Source: Gracilimonas sp040877545 (GTDB lineage: Bacteria > Bacteroidota > Rhodothermia > Balneolales > Balneolaceae). From it: DNA of 59,950 nt. Position numbers and translations under genes: made by a program. Shown piece by piece: positions 17,657 through 26,966 of the stretch. The stretch's first letter is position 1. Each line of letters opens with the position of its first letter. The stretch covers positions 1 through 59,950 of the forward strand of contig JBBDNN010000094.1 in assembly GCA_040877545.1 (NCBI GenBank). Direction: 5' to 3'. The notes beneath the pieces are model-generated. The model did not search any database. It worked only from the letters and a program-made list of their open reading frames with translations, and was not told where the DNA came from.

Positions 17657-19114
17657 TTATGATTCCAGCCAGTTACTATCTGATGGCGGTTTCCAGGTTT
17701 CCGATTCTTTTTCTTCAAAGCGTTTGTGCCAATCGAGAATGGATTTTGTCTGCTGCTGTCTGATTTTTGTTTTCTCAATTACTTTTTCACCTGACCAGCG
17801 TTCGTGTACCAGTTTCAACAGGCTTTTTCTTATTTCCACATGCTCTTCAGATTTTCCCAGATCTTTAAGTTCATCCGGATCATTTTTCATATTGAACAAC
17901 TGTGGATGTTCATAGCCATGGTACACATTCAGTTTCCACTCTTCTTTTCGTACCATAAATCCCGGATCAAGGAATTTTGGGTGCTGAGGATATAGTTCGG
18001 AGAATACCGGCCGCTTGTCATCAAATTCTCCCTTACCTGTTAATTTTGGAAGCAGAGATGTTCCCCGTGCAGCCGGAATGGGTTCGGCATTTGCGATATC
18101 AATGAGTGTTGGGCCGACGTCGAGCAGACTAACCGGAGTTGAAACAACCTGATTTTGCTGGAATTTTTCCGGGAAAGAAAAAACCATTGGTACTTTCACC
18201 GAACCATCATAGAAACTGTCCTTCCACCACAGATTGTGTTCGCCTGCCAGGTCCCCATGATCAGAGAGATATACTACAATGGTATCTTTATGCATAGAGG
18301 TTTCTTCCAGTGTTTGTAAAATTGCCCCAATAAACTCATCGAGCGTAGTGATGAGCCCGTAATAAGCAGCAAGCGTGCGCCGGAAATCTTCAGGCGTCAA
18401 ATGAGGCAAACCTCGTGCTGCACGTAATTTTTGAACTGCGTGATGTTCATTATTCAATATTTCTTGCGAAATTTCGGGCAGTGTTACTTTATCCATATAC
18501 TCTTCAAATAAGCTTTGTGTACAGATATATGGATTGTGGGGCAGCAAAAAGCCAACCATCAGGAAGAAGGCATCTGAAGTGGGTGTCTTTTTCCACTGAC
18601 GAAGAAACTCTTGTGCCCTTTTGGTAACCTCGTCATCATACGCTATATATGAAGTATTTCCCGAACCGGAAGTTTGCACAGACCGGTAATCCTGCTCGGT
18701 TACATGTACGGGAAAACGGTCTTCAAATAAAGGGCGGGAAGTATCGCGGGCACCATTTACATCACCTACCACTCTTGATTTAAAACCATGATGCTGTAAA
18801 GGCCCTTCAAAATGCATGCGCCCACAAAGAACTGTCTCGTAGTCTGCTCTGCTAATCTGATGTGCAAAAGTTGGCAGATATGGGTTCAGAAGTGCATCAT
18901 TTGTCCACAATTCAAGGTCGGATGGATATTGGCTGCTCAGGAAAGTCATTCTTGAAGGAACACAAACAGGTGCAGCACAATAGGTATTCTCAAAATTCAC
19001 CCCTTTTTTACTGAGCCTGTCCATTACCGGCGTTCGTACTACTGTGTCGCCCCCATATCCTGTAAAATGGGGATTATGCTGATCGGACATGATTACTAGA
19101 AAATTGGGTTTCAT
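17657..19114 (-). CDS. Cytoplasmic sulfatase-like hydrolase (choline-sulfatase/PMH-like)
   Basis: The frame opens at 19150, but I place the start at 19114 because the family begins M-K-P-N-F-L-V-I-M-S-D-Q and the 12 residues before it look unrelated. From the upstream start, formylglycine Cys63 lies in APVCVPSRMTFLSS. Later motifs are LSDHGDLAGEHNLWWKDSFYDG and the metal site MSDQHN. The DQHNP and GEHNLWWK pattern is shared with choline sulfatases and phosphonate monoester hydrolases/phosphodiesterases, which use the same formylglycine. No signal peptide, unlike the other three sulfatases here, so it would act on an imported substrate. The neighbours (SSS symporter, ceramidase-like, HAD) are also inner-membrane or cytoplasmic. 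Confidence 0.82.
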   Translation of the reverse strand: MKPNFLVIMSDQHNPHFTGYGGDTVVRTPVMDRLSKKGVNFENTYCAAPVCVPSRMTFLSSQYPSDLELWTNDALLNPYLPTFAHQISRADYETVLCGRMHFEGPLQHHGFKSRVVGDVNGARDTSRPLFEDRFPVHVTEQDYRSVQTSGSGNTSYIAYDDEVTKRAQEFLRQWKKTPTSDAFFLMVGFLLPHNPYICTQSLFEEYMDKVTLPEISQEILNNEHHAVQKLRAARGLPHLTPEDFRRTLAAYYGLITTLDEFIGAILQTLEETSMHKDTIVVYLSDHGDLAGEHNLWWKDSFYDGSVKVPMVFSFPEKFQQNQVVSTPVSLLDVGPTLIDIANAEPIPAARGTSLLPKLTGKGEFDDKRPVFSELYPQHPKFLDPGFMVRKEEWKLNVYHGYEHPQLFNMKNDPDELKDLGKSEEHVEIRKSLLKLVHERWSGEKVIEKTKIRQQQTKSILDWHKRFEEKESETWKPPSDSNWLES

Positions 19115-19198
19115 AGAGCTTTTAATTTTTGAATAAAAAAGTGTTGCCAACTACATGTTCTAATCAACAAACAGAAATACCCGCAGATCTGTTTTATT

Positions 19199-20509
19199 TC
19201 ATTCTACAGTTAAATCTTTAAAACGGCTTTTACCATCACTTTCTCCGATATTAATTTCCAGAAATTCTGCTGCTGTAGGAGCAATATCCTGTAATCGAAT
19301 TTCCTCCAGCACAGTACCCTTTTTTATTCCGGCTCCCCAAATTACAAATCCAGTGTAGTTGTTCGGGGTTTCCGGAGTGGCTAAACTCCCGTGCGTCCCG
19401 TGCAGGTTTACCGATTTTAGCACTGGGTCATTCCAGCCATTATTAAAGGCATAACCCTCGGCAGCACTCAAAGCCAAAGTTGCCCGGGGATCAGCACCAA
19501 GTTCGTCCAGTTCTGACCGGGAGAGTAAGGTGAAACTATTTTTTTCCACCTCCGGCAAATTCTTAAGCATTTCAGCGATTTCTTTAGTCTCTTCTTCGTC
19601 AGAATTATAAAGGAATGCTGATCCGCCATAGGTGTCAAATTTAACGCCATCTTTGCTTCCCAGGCCTGATTCAGCCAGCCACACATTAGGGCTTACCATG
19701 TTACTGATGCTGTCCATTCCATGATCACCCGTAACAATGATAACGGTTTCGGCTGCAATTCCAGCACGTTCAACGGCGGCATTGACTTCAGCCAGCGCCA
19801 TGTCAATTGAAGCCACTTTACCTTTTACGGCAGCTCCATCCCTGCCAAACATATGCTGCGTTTTGTCGGTATCATTAAAACGTAAAGCCAGGAAATTTGG
19901 CTGATACCGTTCGATATAAGTAACCGCTATACTCGCAAGCTGTGCATCCCTGATGGTGCCCTGAATGTAACGTTCGAACTTCGGAGAATGGCCTTCTTTT
20001 TTCTCCCAGTTAGACGATGATATTAAATCTTCGGAAGGCGGGGATAATTCAGCATCGGAAAAATCAATGACACCTATATTATTCACGAGATGGTCAACCG
20101 GAGCATGATTTGCTCCAACCCATACCACAGAAGCTGTTTCACCACCTGCATCTTCAACACCATGGAATATGGAGGAGCCATCCTCAATGTGGTAAGGGAT
20201 ACTATTATTGTATACTCCATGATTGGCAGGAAACCTCCCGGTAATTAATGTTACGTGGCCCGGTCTCGTGGTAGATGGAAAAGGTGGTTTGGCGCGGCGG
20301 GCATAGGCTCCTTCACTTGCCATCTGTTGAAGGAAAGGCATAGGCCAGCGCTCATCCTGATACCATTGAGGGTTGAAAGCATCAAGAGAAATGAGAATGA
20401 CATGCTTGACGGGAGGTTTTGCTTGTTGAGCTGCCGAACAATTTAATGGTACAGCTGACATCAAGCCTATGAGTAATAATACAGCAAAAGTTAAGACAGT
20501 TGATTTCAT
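19199..20509 (-). CDS. Secreted NPP-type phosphodiesterase (alkaline phosphatase superfamily)
   Basis: 436 residues with a signal peptide (VLTFAVLLLIGLMSAVPLNC; Cys24 could make it a lipoprotein). ISLDAFNPQW gives the metal Asp43, FPSTTRPGHVTLITG the predicted nucleophile Thr81, RFNDTDKTQHMFG and VTGDHGMDS the remaining metal residues, and LHGTHGSL the last His. This is the ectonucleotide pyrophosphatase/phosphodiesterase pattern. It probably cleaves a phosphodiester or pyrophosphate linked to a sugar. It is 50 bp downstream of the GATase1-like gene, in the 31.8-15.5 kb cluster. Confidence 0.85.
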   Translation of the reverse strand: MKSTVLTFAVLLLIGLMSAVPLNCSAAQQAKPPVKHVILISLDAFNPQWYQDERWPMPFLQQMASEGAYARRAKPPFPSTTRPGHVTLITGRFPANHGVYNNSIPYHIEDGSSIFHGVEDAGGETASVVWVGANHAPVDHLVNNIGVIDFSDAELSPPSEDLISSSNWEKKEGHSPKFERYIQGTIRDAQLASIAVTYIERYQPNFLALRFNDTDKTQHMFGRDGAAVKGKVASIDMALAEVNAAVERAGIAAETVIIVTGDHGMDSISNMVSPNVWLAESGLGSKDGVKFDTYGGSAFLYNSDEEETKEIAEMLKNLPEVEKNSFTLLSRSELDELGADPRATLALSAAEGYAFNNGWNDPVLKSVNLHGTHGSLATPETPNNYTGFVIWGAGIKKGTVLEEIRLQDIAPTAAEFLEINIGESDGKSRFKDLTVE

Positions 20510-20559
20510 AATGGTTTAATTTCAGAGTTTTATATGCTGAAATTCCTTTTGTCTTGGTG

Positions 20560-21342
20560 TTACGAAGTTATCATTTCAAGGCAGCGCAGCCAGAATTGTT
20601 TGTAATCGTGCCAATACACAAAGTTGCATCCCCAGTGTGGAGCAGGATCAGAGGTGTAAGCGAGGACTTTGCCTTTTCCAAATTCCCGGAGCACCAGCAG
20701 AGGGTCACCGGTTTCTTTCAGCTGCACCAGCACCTCGCCTTCTTCTATTTCCAGGGTTTGATTATAACCTAAAATGGGAGGACATGAGGCAAAGTCAAGA
20801 CTCTGCATTTTATCTTTTCCGGCTTCGGTTACAATGGGTGTAAAACCTTCTGTGGTCTCTTTCAGATCTTCATAATCGAGGCATTTAACGGGAAGGATTT
20901 CGGCCAGCCGTGTACGACCCCACCCTCCTTTACCAATTTCACCTGTAAAAGAATACCAGCCACCAAGGAACATGAAGCTTTTGCCTGCCTGGGCTGCTTC
21001 AATGGATAACCTGATGCGGTCGGGGAAGGTCAATATTTCTTTGCCGAATTTTTTACGGTCGAAGAAATCCGGAGCCAGTTGAAACAGCTTTGCTTCCACA
21101 TCACTGAAAATGAAAACATCATACTCTTCCAACACTTCTTCATATTCGCCGGGTCCCAGTTTGTAGAAATCCCATGAGGGAACAGAGTTTACTTCATGGC
21201 GGCCATCAGATTCCAGGGCTTCTTTCAGCCACTTTCCATAATTAAAAATATCGAGGCCTTTTGGCGCTATATGAAATGGAGTTTCGTAAAAAGAGGGGCC
21301 GCTTAATATTGCCCAGTCGCCTACATAATAAACTTTTGCCAT
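20560..21342 (-). CDS. GATase1-like protein (putative glutamine amidotransferase fold)
   Basis: 260 residues matching the family often annotated as putative glutamine amidotransferase (Pfam GATase1_like, PF07090). Seen are YVGDWAILSGPSFYETPF at the start, VFIFSDVEAKLFQL, FMFLGGWYSFTGEIGKGGWG in the middle and GKVLAYTSDPAPHWGCNF near the end. A classical GATase Cys-His-Glu triad is not obvious: the expected nucleophile elbow reads GGWYSFTG with no Cys. Function is unknown, but homologues sit in sugar catabolic operons. Located between the SSS symporter and the NPP gene with 41 and 50 bp gaps. Confidence 0.65.
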   Translation of the reverse strand: MAKVYYVGDWAILSGPSFYETPFHIAPKGLDIFNYGKWLKEALESDGRHEVNSVPSWDFYKLGPGEYEEVLEEYDVFIFSDVEAKLFQLAPDFFDRKKFGKEILTFPDRIRLSIEAAQAGKSFMFLGGWYSFTGEIGKGGWGRTRLAEILPVKCLDYEDLKETTEGFTPIVTEAGKDKMQSLDFASCPPILGYNQTLEIEEGEVLVQLKETGDPLLVLREFGKGKVLAYTSDPAPHWGCNFVYWHDYKQFWLRCLEMITS

Positions 21343-21383
21343 AGTGTATTTCCCTTAGATTTTAATGAGTGAGTTTTAAATAA

Positions 21384-23174
21384 TTAAATTTCTGATTCTC
21401 CGCTGGTCCTGTGTTTTGCCTTCACATTTTCATCCCAAATTCTGTACAAGAGCCAGGCTGATGTTCCCAAACAAACCAGCAGCGACGGAAAGAAAACCTC
21501 CCACCGGCTTATAAAAATGGCGTTGGTACATAATACCATGCTCAGGCATGCTGCAATCCCTAATATACAGTCGAAAACCAGAGTTGATGTTGACCGTATA
21601 TTTTTATCGAATTCGGTCATTTCCTTTACCGGCCCCCATAAACCTGGCGGACGGCAACGTTTATAAAATCGTCTTAAAGTTTCTTTCGATTCAGGGGGAG
21701 TCAGCAGTGATACGCTTATTAAACACACAAAGCTTAATACAAATAAAATACCAAGGCCCTGCCATATAGGTTTGCTTTGAAAATCCAGTACAAACCAAAT
21801 AATTATAGAAAACGGTAAACCAAGTATAATTGCAGATAACTCTCCCCAAACATTAAAGCGCCACCAAAAAAACCTCAGCCAGGAGAGCGGTAACAAAAAC
21901 ATCACCATTGCTGAATTGATAAACAGGAACCAACCTATCATTCCTTCAACAAATAAAATGGCGATGATTGCAGCCAGGAAAAACAAGCCAACCGTCACAA
22001 TCCTGCTGATCCAGATTTCCTGCTTTTGGCTGATTTTTTTATCCATTTGCAGGATAATGTCATTAACGATGAAGCTACTGCCCCAGTTGATGAGTGAGCT
22101 TTGTGTTGACATGTAGGCAGCAGCTTCCACCGCTAATAAAAGTCCTATAAATCCTAATGGAAGTGCAGTAAGTGCGGCAAGTTCGCCCCAGGCATGCACC
22201 GGGTCATCCAGCATAATCATGTTTTCGGGAACATAGCCGTACTGATCAGCGAGCTCGGGTGTCCAGAATAGAGACATGGCTACTATGCCTAAACCAATAA
22301 TTGGGAGGGTGCGTAAGGTTAAGGCCAGAAATGCATTAAATAACTGTCCACCAACTGCATGAGCTTCATTTCGTGCTGCCATAAAGCGTTGAGCCGTCAT
22401 CCCTTCGCCTGCAGTAGGAGAACCGGCAAAGAAAATCCCCTGCAATACTAACACAATAAGTGTGAGGGTTTCAATATTTGGAGATGGCGGGGCAATTTTC
22501 AATCCATTAGCACGAACTTCACTTACCCGTGTGACAATTTCCGCCCAACCTCCCAATTGGTCAACCGAAAACCATAAAAACAAAATACTGCCCACCATCA
22601 GGATTACGAATTGAGCAGCATCTGTATAGACCACCCCAACAAGGCCACCCAGCATAGTATAAATAACAGCCACTCCCCCGAAAATGACGAGAATCTGAAT
22701 TTCAGTTAATGGGACCAGAGGAGAAATGACTTTGGCAAAAAAGCCAGTGCTGTAGCCAATAAGTAATACAGCAAATCCAAAACAACAGACGAGGGCATAT
22801 ATCTTCCTTGCAATTTGAGCCGCCCGCCCCCCATAACGAAGTGTTATCAATTCGGCTGTTGTTACAATTTGCATCCGGCGCCATAAACGTGCCCAGATTA
22901 AAGCAACCAAGGGCATCCATATAATCCAACTTGCCCACCACAGCCAGTTCCCCGGCAGTCCAAAAGCCAGCACCAACATTACAAATGCTCCCGAACCAGA
23001 CTGATAGGTAGCCGTGTTGGAAACTCCGATTGACCACCACGGTAAATCTCTGTTTCCTGTAAAAAATCCTTCCGCGCCATGTTTGGTTGAACGCCGGGCA
23101 AAATATAACCCCATACCCAGCGAACCGCATATAAGGACAATCAGAATGGCGTAATCAATCAGAGTCATTTGCAA
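21384..23174 (-). CDS. Sodium:solute symporter (SSS family)
   Basis: 596 residues with about 13-14 predicted membrane segments. The start LIDYAILIVLICGSLGMGLYF and the segment GYSTGFFAKVISPL, followed by VYTMLGGLVGVVYTDAAQF, are typical of SSS sugar/organic solute transporters. The N-terminal region GFFTGNRDLPWWSIGVSN carries the usual Ser-rich sodium-site surroundings. It imports a small solute, probably a sugar or cleavage product, across the inner membrane with sodium. A second inner-membrane importer (MFS) heads the same cluster at 30399, so two different products may enter by separate routes. Confidence 0.88.
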   Translation of the reverse strand: MQMTLIDYAILIVLICGSLGMGLYFARRSTKHGAEGFFTGNRDLPWWSIGVSNTATYQSGSGAFVMLVLAFGLPGNWLWWASWIIWMPLVALIWARLWRRMQIVTTAELITLRYGGRAAQIARKIYALVCCFGFAVLLIGYSTGFFAKVISPLVPLTEIQILVIFGGVAVIYTMLGGLVGVVYTDAAQFVILMVGSILFLWFSVDQLGGWAEIVTRVSEVRANGLKIAPPSPNIETLTLIVLVLQGIFFAGSPTAGEGMTAQRFMAARNEAHAVGGQLFNAFLALTLRTLPIIGLGIVAMSLFWTPELADQYGYVPENMIMLDDPVHAWGELAALTALPLGFIGLLLAVEAAAYMSTQSSLINWGSSFIVNDIILQMDKKISQKQEIWISRIVTVGLFFLAAIIAILFVEGMIGWFLFINSAMVMFLLPLSWLRFFWWRFNVWGELSAIILGLPFSIIIWFVLDFQSKPIWQGLGILFVLSFVCLISVSLLTPPESKETLRRFYKRCRPPGLWGPVKEMTEFDKNIRSTSTLVFDCILGIAACLSMVLCTNAIFISRWEVFFPSLLVCLGTSAWLLYRIWDENVKAKHRTSGESEI

Positions 23175-23217
23175 TGGTTGGTTTCAGATATCTTCATTTC
23201 TCAGCTTTATTTTACTT

Positions 23218-24894
23218 TTAATTTCCTTCCTGCTTCATATAATCATTCAATGGATTTCCTGTATTTCCATTTGGAAATGGTATTTTCAGAAAGGTTGACA
23301 GAGTAGGTGCAATATCCGTGATACCTACCGGTGCGGAGGATTTTCCTGCAGTTATATTCCATCCATACCAGTACAAAGGTGCATGGGTATCGTAGCTCCA
23401 TGGGGAGGCATGCGAGGAACCACGCGGTGCAGTTCCGTGAGTAATTTGCGGCTCCAGCCAAAATAGTACATCTCCCGACCTTTTCGGATTGAAGCCATTT
23501 TGAACCCGCATTTTAATTCCACTTGTAAAATTGTTGTAGGTCAGGCTTTCGGCAGTAAGTACTCCGGTAACTCCGTCCAATGTGAGTAAGAACCGGGCTG
23601 CTTCATTTTGCACTTCGTAATGATTCAGGCCCTTTGCATTTAAAATTTCATGGTTCAGGAATATTTCAAAGTTGCTGTAGTTCAGGTACACATCAGCCCC
23701 AAAAATATTTGAGAGATGTTCACTCAATGCATTCATATTTTCTGAGATATCGAAATGGCCGCCCGGAATTTTCTGAGAGGTTACATAATCCGGCACGTGG
23801 GCAACGCCATGGTCGGAAGTGAGAAATATCAGGACGTTCTCCTTTCCATGTTCCTGATCTACATATTTGAGTAACTGGGCGATATTTCTATCCAGCCGCA
23901 GAAAGGTATCCTGTAACTCTTTAGATGCCGGGCCAAAGAAATGCCCTACAGCATCAACAGCCGAAAAACCTATTGCAAGGATATCGGTAGTAGAATTTCT
24001 GCCCAGTTTCGCCCCTTCCATTGTGGCAATGGCAAGTTCTAAGAGAAGGTCGTTACTAAATGGAGTGGTAGACAAGATAGCCGTGCCATATTCATCTTTC
24101 AGTGCTGAAAGGTCATAGGGAAACACCGGTGCTTTCTGCCCTCTGAAAATGCGTTCGTAAGGATTGTTATCCTCAATACTTTCCACGTATTCTTCTATGG
24201 GCAGTAAAGTCTCCCATCTGCCGGAAAGGTACTCATCGGCCAGTTTTCGACTGTTGAAATCCAGCACCCATGCCTGGAGTTCATCCATGTAATAATCACT
24301 GCTTACAAAATTTCCGGTTTTAGGCTCATACCAATAAGCTTCGCCGGTATGGCCAGCCGGCAGAATTGCGCCTCGGTCCTTTCTTGAAATTCCAATGACC
24401 TTCGAACGATTATTGGTATGTAGCCTGAGCTCATCCCCAATTGTGGTGGTTAGCATGTTTTCGGGAGATTTACGGCCGTCATATCCAGGTGCCGAACCCA
24501 CGCCTTTATAGCCTGGCACCTCAATTACATTAATACTGCGATTTAAATCCCGCTTAAACCAGCTATTGCCCATGATTCCATGAACAGAGGGTGTGGTACC
24601 AGTGTAAATGCTTGCATGTCCCGGCCCGGTTGCCGTGGGCATGTAGTTAAAATGGGTATTGGTGAAAGAAAAGCCTTCATTCAGCAATCTTTTGAAGCCA
24701 TCATCTCCCAGTTTATCCCAAAATCGTGAGAGGTAATCCGGACGCATCTGATCTACTGTTATTCCAATAACCAAAGTTGGCGGATGCTCTTCTGTCTTTA
24801 AATTTGAAATACTTTTGTTGCAACCACTACCAAAGGCTGCACTAAAAAGAAGAAGCAAAGATAAAACCCATTTAAACCCGTCTTTTATCAGCAT
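23218..24894 (-). CDS. PafA-like alkaline phosphatase, lipoprotein
   Basis: 558 residues, the size of the phosphate-irrepressible alkaline phosphatase PafA family. Lipobox-like FGSGC (Cys25). Metal Asp48 in GITVDQMRPDYL, predicted nucleophile Thr89 in TGPGHASIYTG, the Lys-x-Arg signature in ISRKDRGAILPAGH, FSAVDAVGHFFG, and LTSDHGVAHVPDYV complete the metal sites. It removes phosphate from a wide range of phosphomonoesters in the periplasm or at the surface. It is placed after the two NAGPA genes, so it could dephosphorylate the sugar phosphate they release. Spacing to the SSS gene is 43 bp. Confidence 0.88.
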   Translation of the reverse strand: MLIKDGFKWVLSLLLLFSAAFGSGCNKSISNLKTEEHPPTLVIGITVDQMRPDYLSRFWDKLGDDGFKRLLNEGFSFTNTHFNYMPTATGPGHASIYTGTTPSVHGIMGNSWFKRDLNRSINVIEVPGYKGVGSAPGYDGRKSPENMLTTTIGDELRLHTNNRSKVIGISRKDRGAILPAGHTGEAYWYEPKTGNFVSSDYYMDELQAWVLDFNSRKLADEYLSGRWETLLPIEEYVESIEDNNPYERIFRGQKAPVFPYDLSALKDEYGTAILSTTPFSNDLLLELAIATMEGAKLGRNSTTDILAIGFSAVDAVGHFFGPASKELQDTFLRLDRNIAQLLKYVDQEHGKENVLIFLTSDHGVAHVPDYVTSQKIPGGHFDISENMNALSEHLSNIFGADVYLNYSNFEIFLNHEILNAKGLNHYEVQNEAARFLLTLDGVTGVLTAESLTYNNFTSGIKMRVQNGFNPKRSGDVLFWLEPQITHGTAPRGSSHASPWSYDTHAPLYWYGWNITAGKSSAPVGITDIAPTLSTFLKIPFPNGNTGNPLNDYMKQEGN

Positions 24895-24958
24895 GTTTTA
24901 GTCAAATTTTGAAGATTGTGAGCCAGAATCAGTTTTAAGCAAAATAAATTTTGACCCG

Positions 24959-26683
24959 TTAATTGCACCGGCGATTTATCTCACCCATATAAGTTCCATG
25001 AACATTGCCGGTATAATCCTGAGCGAAATTTCGCTTTTCCTCATCCAGCGGCCAGTAGCTGATCAGGCTATTAGCGTTTACAGGAATTTTGTTGCCTGCT
25101 TTTTCATCACTTAGCTGCTGAATTTCTGAGGAACTTAGCGCTTTGTGCCATACCTGTAATTCATCCAAAGCCCCTGAAAATGGATCTGTCACAAAACTGA
25201 ATTTTGGTTTCGACCATGGGCTATGCGGATAGGTTTTGCCCTGAAATTCTTCTTCTGTCCATTCGCGGCGTGCACCGGCTGTCAGGAAAAATTTATTGTC
25301 GAATCCTTCTCTTAACGCCTCATCTTCAACTGCGGCTTCCCGTTGCCCATTCACAAATAGGGAAGCAGTGGAGCTATCAAGTGTTAAGGAAACATGCGCC
25401 CATTGGTTGTTTGGTATCGCATTTTTGCTGATTAACTCAAATTCCTGAACTCCGTTATCCAGCAATGCTTTCACATGCCCTTCATGCGTCAGAAATACTT
25501 CATAGCCTTTATCATCACTTCTTTCTTTATTATTTCTGATACGCTTGTTGAAGATGGTCAAATCATTGCCACTTCCGCTTTGGAAATCCGGCTTTACCCA
25601 CGATGACAACGTAAAACTTTGATTGGCAGGCATATCCATTAGGCCATCAATCTGATCACCCAGGTAAAGGTATTTTTCCTCTCCTTCATGAACCTGAAAC
25701 TCTGCCTCACAGCTGTAACGATTTTCGGTTTTATTATAATCAGGTTTTTCCCGGGGGATGAGAGCTATGGCAAGGCCGGTCCATCGTTCACCATGATGAT
25801 CAAAGTTTCTGTTATTGGTCGGATAGTTTACAACTCCGGTTGAGGTTTCACCCTGAATCCACATTGTGGTTGTTCCTCCACCGTCCAGGTTTAAAGCTTC
25901 GGATGCATTGAAATCTTCATAAAACAGCTCTGTAAGTTCAGGTGTGGTTAAACCTTCAGACTGTTCTGCCCGGCCATCTACGGTAAAAAGGATAAGTCGT
26001 TTTCCGTCCTCTGCTACTGCAATAGCAGTTCGGGGATGCCTTGTATATTCATGTGTTCTGTGAGGGCGTTCAAGCTTCGTTAATCCAACAGGATCTCCAT
26101 TATCAATTAAAACCGGCCCGCCGCTCATAATGTCGGAACTGAACATCAAATCAAGTTCAGATATGGTGGTAAAGTCAATATCAAAACGATTTTCTTCTGT
26201 TGAAAAAACTGCGCCTTCAGCCATCCAATAGCCGGGATGATTATTAACTTCAGTTATTCGCTGATACAGGGAGTCCTGGCTTTTATAGAACTGAGTGTTT
26301 TGGCTGAGATACGTGGCATTTATTACGGCTGTTGCGCCCACCTGATTAGCCACCATACTTAGCAATGCAGTACGGTCTAAGAACCATAAAAATCTGACGT
26401 CAACATGTGTGGATTCCAAATCTACATCAAGAGCATTGTAACTTTGCAGTGATTCAAACCTTGAGTCTTCCCCTAAAAAACTGTACCAGTTAACACCCTG
26501 TACAACTTCAGTAGTATCCCAGTTCAGGATTGAAGTGTCTACCGACTGTGAATAGGCATTTGGATTTATGAGTAATGCAACCATCGCAAATACCACAAAA
26601 AAACAGAAGGAGCTGCCTATTTTCATTCTTAATGAGAAAAAGTCACTTTTACCATGAGCAACAATAATAGATGCTTTTTTCAT
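24959..26683 (-). CDS. Phosphodiester glycosidase (NAGPA) fused to LamG domain
   Basis: The frame opens at 26752, but a promoter-like element at 26756-26782 would start transcription near 26749, so I prefer the ATG at 26683 (MKKASIIVAHG); another Met at 26626 precedes the hydrophobic signal CFFVVFAMVALLINP even more closely. Middle: NAGPA/DUF2233 domain with RTAIAVAEDGKRLILFTVDG and ALNLDGGGTTTMW. C-terminal about 200 residues: LamG/concanavalin fold (FTLSSWVKPDF to DELQVWHKALSSSEIQQL), a carbohydrate-binding jelly roll. The NAGPA family hydrolyses GlcNAc-1-phosphodiesters, leaving a sugar phosphate. The Asn-Gly-Gly/Phe motif near the front of the domain is replaced by NATYL, so specificity may differ. 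Secreted. Confidence 0.82.
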   Translation of the reverse strand: MKKASIIVAHGKSDFFSLRMKIGSSFCFFVVFAMVALLINPNAYSQSVDTSILNWDTTEVVQGVNWYSFLGEDSRFESLQSYNALDVDLESTHVDVRFLWFLDRTALLSMVANQVGATAVINATYLSQNTQFYKSQDSLYQRITEVNNHPGYWMAEGAVFSTEENRFDIDFTTISELDLMFSSDIMSGGPVLIDNGDPVGLTKLERPHRTHEYTRHPRTAIAVAEDGKRLILFTVDGRAEQSEGLTTPELTELFYEDFNASEALNLDGGGTTTMWIQGETSTGVVNYPTNNRNFDHHGERWTGLAIALIPREKPDYNKTENRYSCEAEFQVHEGEEKYLYLGDQIDGLMDMPANQSFTLSSWVKPDFQSGSGNDLTIFNKRIRNNKERSDDKGYEVFLTHEGHVKALLDNGVQEFELISKNAIPNNQWAHVSLTLDSSTASLFVNGQREAAVEDEALREGFDNKFFLTAGARREWTEEEFQGKTYPHSPWSKPKFSFVTDPFSGALDELQVWHKALSSSEIQQLSDEKAGNKIPVNANSLISYWPLDEEKRNFAQDYTGNVHGTYMGEINRRCN

Positions 26684-26755
26684 ACAGCTGAATAGTTTCT
26701 GAATAATATGGATTACTCTTGCGCTGTTATTAAAAATATAGCAAGGCTCCATTAA

Positions 26756-26782
26756 AGATTAGAGTGAATGAGCAAATACCCT
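26756..26782 (-). promoter_or_regulatory. ECF-type promoter motif, copy 4 (LamG-NAGPA gene)
   Basis: Minus strand AGGGTATTT at 26782-26774 and TCTAATCT at 26763-26756, 15 bases apart as in the other copies. Because the predicted transcript start falls at about 26749, translation must begin at an internal Met of the open frame, not at 26752. The rest of the gap 26783-26966 shows no gene. Confidence 0.6.
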
Positions 26783-26966
26783 TAGTGTTTTCCGAACTTT
26801 AACCGCGGTCGAATTATCTGATATTTAAAAACCAATATGTCCTGCTTTTAACAATTCAATAAACCGAAAAAGTATATTCGCTAATAGAAAAGAGTTACAA
26901 GGAATTTTAAACGAATATGGGCAAAAAGGTTAGGAGCAAAGTGAAGTTATATTCAGGGTAACATAA

